DNA from: Candidatus Eiseniibacteriota bacterium
GTDB taxonomy: Bacteria > Eisenbacteria > RBG-16-71-46 > CAIMUX01 > VGJL01
Direction: 5' to 3'
Length of the DNA stretch: 15,133 nucleotides
Assembly (NCBI GenBank): GCA_014729455.1
Contig: WJJW01000108.1
Coordinates: 1-15,133, forward strand
How positions within the stretch are numbered: position 1 is the stretch's first letter; each line of letters begins with the position of its first letter. The notes under the pieces were generated by a model. It was not told the origin of the DNA. It saw nothing but the letters and a program-made list of their open reading frames with translations, and did no database searches. Position numbers and translations under genes: made by a program. This document shows, piece by piece, positions 1 to 6,567 of the stretch.

Positions 1-148
1 GCTCCAGCCCGCGCCGGGCGGTCCGCTCCATCAGGATCGTGAGCGCGACCGAGAGCGCCAGGGCCAGCCCGACGAACGCGATGAGCAGCCGGCTGCGGAT
101 CCGCAGATCGGAACGGCCGGGCCGGGGACGGGTCAGACGTCGGTTCAT
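1..148 (-). CDS. N-terminal fragment of a membrane protein, possibly a sensor kinase
   Basis: This is the first 49 codons of a gene that runs off the left edge. The translation begins MNRRLTRPRPGRSDLRIRSR, and one hydrophobic segment (about residues 20-41) follows, ending in a charged stretch (MERTARRGLE). An Arg-rich cytoplasmic head before a first transmembrane helix is common in membrane-bound sensor histidine kinases and other HAMP-type receptors, but no diagnostic domain lies inside the window, so function is not established. The ATG (146-148) overlaps the TGA of the upstream acuC-like gene as ATGA. A GAGG Shine-Dalgarno sequence (complement of 157-160) sits 8 nt upstream of it. Both points support translational coupling and a shared transcript. 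Confidence 0.6.
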   Translation of the reverse strand, partial: MNRRLTRPRPGRSDLRIRSRLLIAFVGLALALSVALTILMERTARRGLE

Positions 149-1272
149 GTCCCGATCCTCGGGAAGACCCGCTCCTGCAGGAACGACAGGACCTGGTCGA
201 AGTGCTCCCTCCGCACCTGCGGATCGGTCAGGTGGCGCGAGGGGGGTTCGTCCCAGAACCGGCGGGGCCAGCTCTCGGGCAGCGGTCCGCCCGGACCGTG
301 CGCGGGCCGTTCCTCCGGGAGGGTCCGGCCGCGCATCCGCGCCCAGACGAGGCTCCAGCCGCGGATCACGTTCCACCGCCGGTAGCCGCCCCCGCCGAAC
401 GAGAGCCAGGGGAGATCCGTGCCGTCCGCCCAGCGCAGGAAGTCGTCGAGGCCGCAAAGGCTCCACTCAAGCAGGGCCAGCGGATCGTCCGGCAGGGCGT
501 CGACGCCGATCTCGGTCACCAAGACGTCGGGCCGGTACCGATCCTTCAGGGGCTCGAGAACGAGCCGCTGGAAGCGTCGGTGCTCTTCGTCCCCCGCACC
601 CGGGAGAAGGGGGAAGTTGACCGCGTACCCCGCGCCGTCGCCCGATCCGCTCTCGTTGGGGAATCCGGTGCCGGGGAACAGGGTCCGCCCGTCCTGGTGG
701 ATCGAGACGGTCAGGACCGCCCGGCTGGCGTAGAACGCCTCCTGCACCCCGTCGCCGTGATGCGCGTCGACGTCGACGTACAGCACCCGGAGCCCCGCGT
801 CGACGAGCACCCGGATCGCGAGCACCGGATCGTTGACGTAGCAGAATCCGGCGGCGCGCGCGCGATGAGCGTGATGGAGACCGCCTCCGGGATGGAACGC
901 GCGCGGGCGATCCTCCCCCTCTTCGATCCGATCCCGGAGCCACCGCGCGGCGGCCAGGCTCCCCCCCGCGATGAGCCGGCACGACTCCCAGAGGCCGGGA
1001 AACACCGGATTGTCCCCGGCTCCGAATCCCCAGGCGACGGTCTCGCGCGGCGGAAGCGTCTCGGCCGCCTCGAGCGCGTCGAGGTAGGCAAGATCGTGGC
1101 CGCGCGCGATCTCCTCTCGGGTCGCCGGCCCGGTCTCGACCGGAGGGGGCGGAAGCAGCTCCAGGGCACCGAGCATTCCGAGGAGATCCTCCAGCCGCTC
1201 GACCTGGAACGGATGCCCCGGGCCGTAGGAGATCTTCGTGAGATGCGGCGAGTGGAACAGGGCCTCCGGCAT
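145..1272 (-). CDS. acuC: AcuC-like histone deacetylase family protein (class I type)
   Basis: Zinc-dependent deacetylase of the arginase/HDAC superfamily, 375 aa, the usual single-domain length. The family removes acetyl groups from lysine or polyamines. In bacilli AcuC deacetylates acetyl-CoA synthetase; the substrate here is unknown. Visible motifs: the His pair in GGGLHHAHRARAAGFCYVND (H133/H134), DVDAHHGDG with the metal ligands D169 and H171, IHQDGRTLFPGTG (191-203), a third metal ligand D258 in EIGVDALPDDPLA, and the catalytic-Tyr loop GGGGY (Y297). All key residues are present, so an active enzyme is expected. The start is the second of two ATGs: GGGAGGAGG (complement of 1277-1285) lies 4 nt upstream, and the other ATG, at 1276, is in a different frame. 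The DMT permease gene is 46 bp upstream and the next gene overlaps its stop, suggesting a three-gene transcript. AcuC versus acetylpolyamine amidohydrolase is not settled; the GFCYVND context favours AcuC/class I. Confidence 0.92.
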   Translation of the reverse strand: MPEALFHSPHLTKISYGPGHPFQVERLEDLLGMLGALELLPPPPVETGPATREEIARGHDLAYLDALEAAETLPPRETVAWGFGAGDNPVFPGLWESCRLIAGGSLAAARWLRDRIEEGEDRPRAFHPGGGLHHAHRARAAGFCYVNDPVLAIRVLVDAGLRVLYVDVDAHHGDGVQEAFYASRAVLTVSIHQDGRTLFPGTGFPNESGSGDGAGYAVNFPLLPGAGDEEHRRFQRLVLEPLKDRYRPDVLVTEIGVDALPDDPLALLEWSLCGLDDFLRWADGTDLPWLSFGGGGYRRWNVIRGWSLVWARMRGRTLPEERPAHGPGGPLPESWPRRFWDEPPSRHLTDPQVRREHFDQVLSFLQERVFPRIGT

Positions 1273-1318
1273 CCATCCTCCTCCCGGAGCGGAATCTAGC
1301 AGACCGGCGCCATCGATC

Positions 1319-2203
1319 TCAATGCGCCCCCCGCGAGGAGGGGATCCGTTCGGTGGTCACCAGGAGGATCGCCAGCGCGACCGCGGCGGCGCCGCACCAT
1401 CCCAGAACCGGAAGCGCATCGCCGAAGAAGACGACCGAGAACGCGGCGGCGAAAACCGTCTCGCCGGAGAGGCAGATCGCGACGTGCGTGGTCGGGACCC
1501 GGCGCTGCGCCCAGGTCTGCACGAAGAACGCGGCGGCCGTCGCCAGCAGACCCGTCAGGAGAATCGCGGGCGCGGCGCGAGAGATCGCCTCGAGCGGAAG
1601 CGGCGCGCCGGTCTCCGCCATCGCGAGCACGGTCAAGACGACCGCCGCGCTGATCATCTGGCCCGACGCCATCGAGAGCGGATCCCGTCCCGGAGCGAGG
1701 CGGCCCAGCGCCACGATCTGCCCGGCGAAGGCGAGCGCGCAGAGCAGCGTCCACGTTTCCCCGCGGGACCATGAGTCGGGTAGCCGCAGCCCCTGCAGCA
1801 GGAAGATTCCGCAGAACGCCGCGGCGACTGCGGCCCACCGCCGCGGCGTGGTCCTCTCCCCGGTGAACAGAGAGGCCAGGATCGGGACGAAGACGACGTT
1901 GGTTCCGGTCAGGAACGCGGATGCCGAAGGGCCGACCGTGCGCAACCCCTCGGTCTGCAGAAGGAATCCGGCGGCGAGGAGCAGACCGGGAAGGATCGAG
2001 ACGCCCGGCAGAACCGCGCGGAAGCCGCCCCGGCGCGCGGCGGCGGCCCCGACCGCCAGCGCGGCGAGGAGGAAGCGCGCCTGCACGAACTCCGCCGTGC
2101 CGACCGGCCGGATCGCCTCGGCGACGATCGGGAAGGTGATCCCCCAGATCGCCGCGACGCCGATGAGGGCGGCGTCTCCCGCCGCCGTGCGTCCCCGTTC
2201 CAC
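1319..2203 (-). CDS. DMT superfamily permease with two EamA domains
   Basis: Inner-membrane transporter of 294 aa with about ten hydrophobic helices arranged as two EamA repeats (about residues 10-138 and 150-284). The first repeat contains AAIWGITFPIVAEAIRP and ends with a stretch (98-137) in which VFVPILASLFTGE precedes a hydrophobic helix. The second contains the parallel SGETVFAAAFSVVFFGD (246-262), typical of drug/metabolite exporters. The substrate cannot be read from the sequence; family members export amino acids, metabolites or drugs. The start is GTG (2201-2203), preceded by GGGAGGAG in the 5' leader about 10 nt upstream. It is the first gene of a leftward unit (permease, acuC-like gene, membrane protein) and diverges from the gene starting at 2279 across 75 bp. 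Confidence 0.88.
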   Translation of the reverse strand: MERGRTAAGDAALIGVAAIWGITFPIVAEAIRPVGTAEFVQARFLLAALAVGAAAARRGGFRAVLPGVSILPGLLLAAGFLLQTEGLRTVGPSASAFLTGTNVVFVPILASLFTGERTTPRRWAAVAAAFCGIFLLQGLRLPDSWSRGETWTLLCALAFAGQIVALGRLAPGRDPLSMASGQMISAAVVLTVLAMAETGAPLPLEAISRAAPAILLTGLLATAAAFFVQTWAQRRVPTTHVAICLSGETVFAAAFSVVFFGDALPVLGWCGAAAVALAILLVTTERIPSSRGAH

Positions 2204-2205
2204 GA

Positions 2206-2235
2206 TTGATAGACTCCTCCCGAGCCCCGAAGCAT
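2206..2235 (+). promoter_or_regulatory. Weak sigma70-like promoter candidate for the gene at 2279
   Basis: Within the 75-bp divergent spacer, TTGATA (2206-2211, five of six matches to TTGACA) is followed after 18 bp by AAGCAT (2230-2235, three of six matches to TATAAT). A transcript starting near 2242 would have a leader of roughly 37 nt before the ATG at 2279. The -10 match is poor, so this is a candidate only. I found no convincing promoter facing the permease. Confidence 0.3.
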
Positions 2236-2278
2236 GCGCCGGATGGCGACACGAACGACGAGCAAAGCAGGAGTCTCG

Positions 2279-3427
2279 ATGGCCCGCAACCCGTCAGCCG
2301 GTCTGCCGCCCCCTCCGCCGATCCCGTTCCGGCACGGACTCGGCAACTCGCTGGAGATGCTCCGCGCGGCGCTCGGCTACCTGGACGTCGAGACGACGAC
2401 CGGCGAGCTGGCCGGCCTCTCCGGCGCCGCGTTCCGGGTCTACTGGCCTCGCCCGCCGGGCGGCGTCTGGGACGCCGACGTCGTCTCGCTGGGCGCCTTC
2501 GATCCCCTGGCCGTCGCAAGCGAGACGTTCGGCTGGAAGCTGCTGCGGTATCGGGAGACCGCCCCCACGGTGGCGTGGCAGTTCGCGGTCCAGGCGCTCG
2601 GCCGCCGGCAGCCGCTCCTGGCCAGCGGTCTCCTCGAGGATGGGGAGGAGATCCTCGTGATCGGGGTCCGGCAGGAGGAACAGGCCCGGCTCTTCGAGGC
2701 GGTGACGCGGCACGTCACCGAGCCGGTGACGATCCCCTGCCCCCGCGAGGAGCCGGACGCCCCCTCCCCGCCTCTGTCTGTCGGCCTGTTCGAGCCGATC
2801 CCGCCCCACCGGAGAATCTCCCGGGAGGAGTCGATGCACCGGGCGCTCCGGCGGGCGGTCTGGGTGGCCGACGTTCCTCCACGGAGAAACGACACCGGCG
2901 TCGCGGTCGGGACCGAGGCGTACCGCGCCTGGATCGCGACGCTGCTCCGACCGGAGCCGCCGGGCGTCGCCGAGGCGGAGCGCCTGATGCGGAGTTCCGG
3001 ATTGGCCCTGCCCGACGAGGCGACCGCGCGCGATCGGGTCGTCGTGCGCCACGTCCTTCATCGGGCGCTCTCCTCCTACGCCGAGGCCCGGGACTGGGCG
3101 GTCGCGTTCCTGGAGTCCGCGCAGACCGGTCACCGGCTCGACACGCCGCTGGCGTGCTATCGGGCCGAGGCGAAGGCCCTCCGGGAAGCGGAGAGGCTCT
3201 GGCCGCCCGTCGTTGTCCGATCGGGAGAGGGGTTCGCTCTCGCTCCCGCGCCTGCGGGGTTCGATCGACCGCTCTGGTTCGAAGAGACGGTCCGATGCTT
3301 GCGGGTGGCGGCGGAGACGTACGCCGAGGCGACCGCCGCGCTGGACGCCGCGGTCCCGATGCTGGAACAGGAACGGATCGATCCGGATGCGGAGGACGAC
3401 GAGGAGGGATCGGACTCCTCCGCCTAG
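2279..3427 (+). CDS. Unknown protein, possibly BtrH-N/C39-like with no catalytic Cys
   Basis: A 382-aa soluble protein and the only plus-strand gene supported here. The start is placed at the third in-frame ATG because AGGAG (2269-2273) lies 5 nt before it; two upstream ATGs (2234, 2243) lack such a site. After a Pro-rich head (10-16), residues 22-130 read like a papain/C39-type N-terminal domain of the BtrH-N kind: GNSLEMLRAALGYL where such domains carry a Cys-containing helix, LAGLSGAAFRVYW (44-56), FGWKLLRYRE, then a GxP-like turn (109-113) and EEILVIGV (123-130). The usual Cys and His are replaced (Ser24 near the Cys position; no His in the strand), so hydrolase activity is doubtful. Residues 180-360 are helical, with GTEAYRAWIATLL (211-223) and an Ala/Glu-rich C-terminal helix. 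The tail is acidic (DAEDDEEGSDSS). The family placement is from memory of motif layout; a real gene is likely, its function unknown. Confidence 0.75.
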   Translation: MARNPSAGLPPPPPIPFRHGLGNSLEMLRAALGYLDVETTTGELAGLSGAAFRVYWPRPPGGVWDADVVSLGAFDPLAVASETFGWKLLRYRETAPTVAWQFAVQALGRRQPLLASGLLEDGEEILVIGVRQEEQARLFEAVTRHVTEPVTIPCPREEPDAPSPPLSVGLFEPIPPHRRISREESMHRALRRAVWVADVPPRRNDTGVAVGTEAYRAWIATLLRPEPPGVAEAERLMRSSGLALPDEATARDRVVVRHVLHRALSSYAEARDWAVAFLESAQTGHRLDTPLACYRAEAKALREAERLWPPVVVRSGEGFALAPAPAGFDRPLWFEETVRCLRVAAETYAEATAALDAAVPMLEQERIDPDAEDDEEGSDSSA

Positions 3428-3798
3428 CGACCGTCCCCCCCGATCGCCTGCCGGATCTCCTCGAGCAGGATCGCCGGATCGACCGGCTTCAGCAGCAAGC
3501 GGGCACCGGGATCCCCGGTCCGCTCCCGCAGGAGCTCCTGGTCGAGGATCACGCCCGAGATGAACAGGACCGGCGTCCGCCCGAGCTCCGGATCGGCCCG
3601 GAGGGTGCGCAGGACATCGAACCCGGAGAGGTCCCCGAGATTGAGATCGAGCAGGACCAGGTCGGGTCGCTCCGCGCCGATCCGCACCAGGGCGGACATC
3701 CCGGTGGCGCAGCAGGTCACCCGGTAGCCCTCCTCGCTGAGGAGCTCTCCGAACGTCTCGCGGATCTCCTCATGATCGTCGATGAGGATGATTCTCAC
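3424..3798 (-). CDS. Stand-alone response regulator receiver (CheY-like)
   Basis: A 124-aa protein that is only a receiver domain, with no DNA-binding or enzymatic output domain. The acidic pocket is D7/D8, the phospho-acceptor Asp is D51 in LVLLDLNLGDLSGFDVL, the switch Ser is S81 in LFISG, and the invariant Lys is K104 in LLLKPVDP, so it should be phosphorylated normally. The start is GTG (3796-3798) with GGGAGGGA just upstream. No cognate kinase is adjacent; the truncated membrane protein at the left edge might be one but lies 3.3 kb away. Such single-domain regulators act by protein contact or in phosphorelays. Its TAG overlaps the TAG of the convergent gene in the palindrome CTAG. Confidence 0.93.
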   Translation of the reverse strand: MRIILIDDHEEIRETFGELLSEEGYRVTCCATGMSALVRIGAERPDLVLLDLNLGDLSGFDVLRTLRADPELGRTPVLFISGVILDQELLRERTGDPGARLLLKPVDPAILLEEIRQAIGGDGR

Positions 3799-3894
3799 GC
3801 TCCCTCCCGAGCGGCATCCGAGCCGATCGTTCCCCTTCTAGTGTCGTCCGACCCGGAGGAGGAATGAAGGCCCGGCCGGGTGCATCGAGGGGAC

Positions 3895-3930
3895 GAAAAG
3901 AGCGGGCCCCCGGATCCGGGAGGCCCGCTT
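3895..3930 (-). terminator. Rho-independent terminator after tRNA-Leu
   Basis: On the minus strand an 8-bp GC-rich stem, AGCGGGCC (3929-3922) with GGCCCGCT (3908-3901), is followed directly by C and TTTT (3900-3896). The interior CCGGATCCGG can extend the helix. It begins 5 nt after the tRNA 3' end and is well placed to end the whole leftward transcript before the response regulator. Confidence 0.85.
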
Positions 3931-3934
3931 TCCC

Positions 3935-4017
<83 letters not shown>

Positions 4018-4055
4018 GAAGCATCGGCCGGCGTCTCATCGAGCCGGAAGAGTCG

Positions 4056-4496
4056 CTAGTTCCCTTCCCCCTCCGGCGACTCGCCGGGTGCCGGCGTCCC
4101 GGTCCCGGTTCCGGTCCCGGTTTCGGAAGGCTCCGCCGGTGGGAGGTCACCACCCGGCTCCCCGGTGCCCGGGGTCCCGGGCGGGGCCAGCGGGACGTTC
4201 TGCGGCGCCTCGATCGGGTTCTCCTGGAGGATGCTCCGCTCCACCACCGGACCGCCCCGCCGGCTGACGGCGAGGGCGAGGAGCAGGCTGATCACCATGA
4301 AGGAGGCCCCGAGAACCCAGGTCGCCTTGGTCAGGAACCCGGACGCCCCGCGCCCGCCGAAGAGGGTCTGGTTGCCGCCCCCTCCGCCGAACGCGCCGGC
4401 GAGACCCCCGCCTCCCCTGCCGGACTGCATCAGCACGACGGCGATCAGGAGAAGCGAGATCAGGATGTGCAGGACGATCGCAATACCGTAGAACAT
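4056..4496 (-). CDS. secG: SecG, preprotein translocase subunit
   Basis: Small inner-membrane subunit of the SecYEG channel that assists SecA-driven export. Numbered from the chosen ATG (146 aa), it has a first transmembrane helix (about 4-22), the family's Gly-rich loop with VVLMQSGRGGGGLAGAFGGG, FGGRGASGFLTKAT, and a second helix (about 60-79). A TTG at 4505 would add three residues, but GAAAGG (complement of 4506-4511) is 9 nt from the ATG at 4494-4496 and touches the TTG, so the ATG is preferred. The protein is longer than a typical SecG (about 75-110 aa) because of a Pro/Glu/Gly-rich tail of some 60 residues that includes a TG-dipeptide run. It lies 68 bp after tpiA and 38 bp before the tRNA. 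Confidence 0.95.
   Translation of the reverse strand: MFYGIAIVLHILISLLLIAVVLMQSGRGGGGLAGAFGGGGGNQTLFGGRGASGFLTKATWVLGASFMVISLLLALAVSRRGGPVVERSILQENPIEAPQNVPLAPPGTPGTGEPGGDLPPAEPSETGTGTGTGTPAPGESPEGEGN
4096..4125. repeat. Five-copy hexanucleotide tandem repeat in the secG tail
   Basis: Five imperfect 6-bp units (GTCCCG, GTCCCG, GTTCCG, GTCCCG, GTTTCG on the plus strand) encode alternating Thr-Gly in the C-terminal tail of SecG. Each unit is two codons, so copy-number changes would alter tail length without a frameshift. Confidence 0.8.
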
Positions 4497-4564
4497 CAGA
4501 TCCAACCTTTCGACGACAGAACAAGAGATGAGATTACGCGCGGTCTCCCTCGTCCGTCAAGCCC

Positions 4565-5341
4565 TCACGCACCCTCCGCGGCGACGGCGATCTCCAGGAA
4601 CGCGTCGGCCCGGAGGCTCGCGCCGCCGACCAGCGCCCCGTCGATCCCGGGCCGATCGAGCAGCTCCCGCGCGTTCGCCGGCTTGACGCTCCCTCCGTAG
4701 AGGATCCGCAACGCGCCGGCCGGCTCGCTCCCGAACCGCTCCTCGAAGCGCGCGCGGATGTGGCGGTGCGCCTGCTCCGCCTGCTCCGGCGTCGCCGTCC
4801 TCCCCGTGCCGATCGCCCAGACCGGCTCGTAGGCCACGACCACCCGGCGCGCCTCTTCCGGGTCCAGGGCGAACGAGGTCTCGTCGAGCTGGGCGTCGAG
4901 GACCCGCTCCGTCGCTCCCGATTCCCGCTCCTCCAGCGATTCCCCCACGCACAGGATCGGGACCAGCGCGTGCCGCAACGCGGCCCGCAGCTTCCGCAGC
5001 AGCGTCTCTCCCGCCTCTCCGAACAGCGTCCGCCTCTCCGAGTGCCCCACGAGCACGTGCGTGCAGCCCAGCTCGCGCAGCATCGGACCGGAGATCTCCC
5101 CCGTGAAGGCGCCGTCCGGTTCCCAGTGCAGGTCCTGACCACCCCAGGCGATCCGGCCGCCCGCCGGGGCGAGCCGGCGGGCCGCCTCTGCCAGAGCCGT
5201 AAATGGCGGAATCACAAGAAGTTCGATTTTCCGATCGATTCGATCCGCCCCCAGGCGGAGCGCCTCGCAGAGCTCGATTGTCTCGGCGATCGTCCCGTTC
5301 ATCTTCCAGTTGCCGGCGATCAGCCGCGGCGCCGCGCTCAT
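4565..5341 (-). CDS. tpiA: Triosephosphate isomerase
   Basis: Cytosolic glycolytic enzyme interconverting dihydroxyacetone phosphate and glyceraldehyde 3-phosphate; 258 aa, normal length for the TIM-barrel family. Active-site residues are intact: N11 and K13 in AGNWKMNG, H100 in VLVGHSERR, E172 in VAYEPVWAIGTG, whose WAIGTG (175-180) is the phosphate-gripping loop 6, and GGSVKP (216-221). The conserved Cys in ILCVGES is C131. The start ATG (5339-5341) overlaps the pgk TGA as ATGA. No strong Shine-Dalgarno sequence is visible, so translation probably depends on ribosomes finishing pgk. The same frame stays open far upstream inside pgk, but homology begins only at this Met. Confidence 0.98.
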   Translation of the reverse strand: MSAAPRLIAGNWKMNGTIAETIELCEALRLGADRIDRKIELLVIPPFTALAEAARRLAPAGGRIAWGGQDLHWEPDGAFTGEISGPMLRELGCTHVLVGHSERRTLFGEAGETLLRKLRAALRHALVPILCVGESLEERESGATERVLDAQLDETSFALDPEEARRVVVAYEPVWAIGTGRTATPEQAEQAHRHIRARFEERFGSEPAGALRILYGGSVKPANARELLDRPGIDGALVGGASLRADAFLEIAVAAEGA

Positions 5342-6546
5342 CGGCCGCCCCCGGCGTCGGTGAGGGCCGCCACCCCCGGAAGGACCTTCCCCTCGAGGAA
5401 CTCGAGCGAGGCTCCCCCGCCGGTCGAGACGTGGCTGACCTTGTCCGCCAGGCCGGCCTGCACGACTGCCGCCGCCGAATCGCCTCCCCCGACGATCGTG
5501 ACGGTCTTCGCGCCCATCGTCGCGTCTGCGAGGGCCCCCGCGACGCCGAAGGTCCCCTCCGAGAAGGCGGTCACTTCGAAGATCCCCATCGGGCCGTTCC
5601 AGACCACGGTTCCGGCCGACTCGATCAGACGCCGATACGACTCCAGGGTCCCCGGGCCGATGTCGACCCCGATCGCCTCGTCCGGGATCGCCGTCACCGA
5701 AACGATCCTGCCGGGGTCGGTCCCGTCGGTGGACGCGGATACGCGGCAGTCGACCGGCATGCGGAGATCGACGCCCCGTTCCCGCGCGCGGGCCGCGACG
5801 CGGCGGGCCGTCTCCACGCGGTCCTCCTCGACCAGCGAACGGCCGGTCCGTTCCCCTTCGGCCCGCAGGAAGGTGAACATCATCGCCCCGCCGACGAGCA
5901 GCGCATCGACCTTCTCGAGGAGGCTCTCCATCACGTCGATCTTGCCCGAGATCTTCGCCCCGCCGAGGATCGCGACGAACGGACGGCGCGGGTCGGCGAG
6001 GGCCGATCCGAGGTACTCGAGCTCCTTCTCCATCAGGAAGCCGGCGACGCACGGGGAGAGATGCTTCGTCACCCCCTCGGTCGAGGCGTGCGCGCGGTGC
6101 GCGCTGCCGAACGCGTCGTTGACGTAGAGGTCGGCCAGGGATGCGAGCCGTCGGGAGAACCCATCGTCGTTCGCTTCCTCCTCGGCGTGGAACCGGAGGT
6201 TCTCCAGGAGCAGCAGATCCCCGTTTGCGAGGGAACGCGCGGCCTCCTCCGCCTCTTCGCCGACGCAGTCCGAGGCGAACCGAACCTCCCGGCCGATCAG
6301 GTCGGAGAGCCGGCCCGCGGCCGGCCGGAGGCTCTTCTCCGGATCGGGCTTCCCCTTCGGCCGTCCCAGATGCGAGCAGAGGATCGTGCGGGCTCCCCGC
6401 TCCACCAGGTCGCGGATCGTCGGCAGGCTCGCCCGGATCCGCGTCTCATCGGCCACCTCTCCGCCCTTCAACGGAACGTTGAAGTCGACCCGTACCAGTA
6501 CGGTCTTGTCCGCCACCTCCACGTCGCGGAGGCTCATCTTCTCCAT
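5338..6546 (-). CDS. pgk: Phosphoglycerate kinase
   Basis: Cytosolic glycolytic kinase converting 1,3-bisphosphoglycerate and ADP to 3-phosphoglycerate and ATP; 402 aa, standard length. Family signatures in order: VLVRVDFNVPL (16-26), SHLGRPKG (58-65), YVNDAFGSAHRAHAST (141-156), GGAKISGKIDVM (195-206), VGGAMMFTFL (218-227), VWNGPMGIFE (315-324), and the C-terminal nucleotide loop VGGGDSAAAV (352-361) with STGGGASLEFLEG (374-386). AGGAGG lies 9 nt before the first ATG and further from the in-frame Met4, so Met1 is chosen. It starts 21 bp after the GWxTD gene stop and ends in a 4-bp overlap with tpiA. No gapdh gene is beside it within the window. Confidence 0.98.
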   Translation of the reverse strand: MEKMSLRDVEVADKTVLVRVDFNVPLKGGEVADETRIRASLPTIRDLVERGARTILCSHLGRPKGKPDPEKSLRPAAGRLSDLIGREVRFASDCVGEEAEEAARSLANGDLLLLENLRFHAEEEANDDGFSRRLASLADLYVNDAFGSAHRAHASTEGVTKHLSPCVAGFLMEKELEYLGSALADPRRPFVAILGGAKISGKIDVMESLLEKVDALLVGGAMMFTFLRAEGERTGRSLVEEDRVETARRVAARARERGVDLRMPVDCRVSASTDGTDPGRIVSVTAIPDEAIGVDIGPGTLESYRRLIESAGTVVWNGPMGIFEVTAFSEGTFGVAGALADATMGAKTVTIVGGGDSAAAVVQAGLADKVSHVSTGGGASLEFLEGKVLPGVAALTDAGGGR

Positions 6547-6567
6547 CTCGGTGGACCTCCTCGGGTT

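Noticed and set aside
39..1299. Plus-strand open frames opposite the acuC-like gene
   Set aside because: Arg/Pro-rich shadows of the deacetylase gene, which carries all metal-ligand motifs on the minus strand.
3871..3880. 10-bp palindrome CCCGGCCGGG
   Set aside because: Expected by chance in GC-rich sequence; no spacing or partner sites suggest an operator.
3799..3894. Possible small gene or RNA between the tRNA terminator and the response regulator
   Set aside because: The only open frame is a short Arg/Pro-rich reading that runs into the tRNA; no promoter pair or structured RNA is convincing.
4147..4952. Extra minus-strand frames inside secG and tpiA
   Set aside because: They are out-of-frame Arg/Gly-rich readings of genes with recognised motifs.
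5338..6052. Possible PGK-TPI fusion by frameshift, as known in Thermotoga maritima, because the tpiA frame is open upstream into pgk
   Set aside because: No classic slippery heptamer is visible before the pgk stop; the ATGA overlap is explained by ordinary re-initiation, and both proteins have normal lengths.
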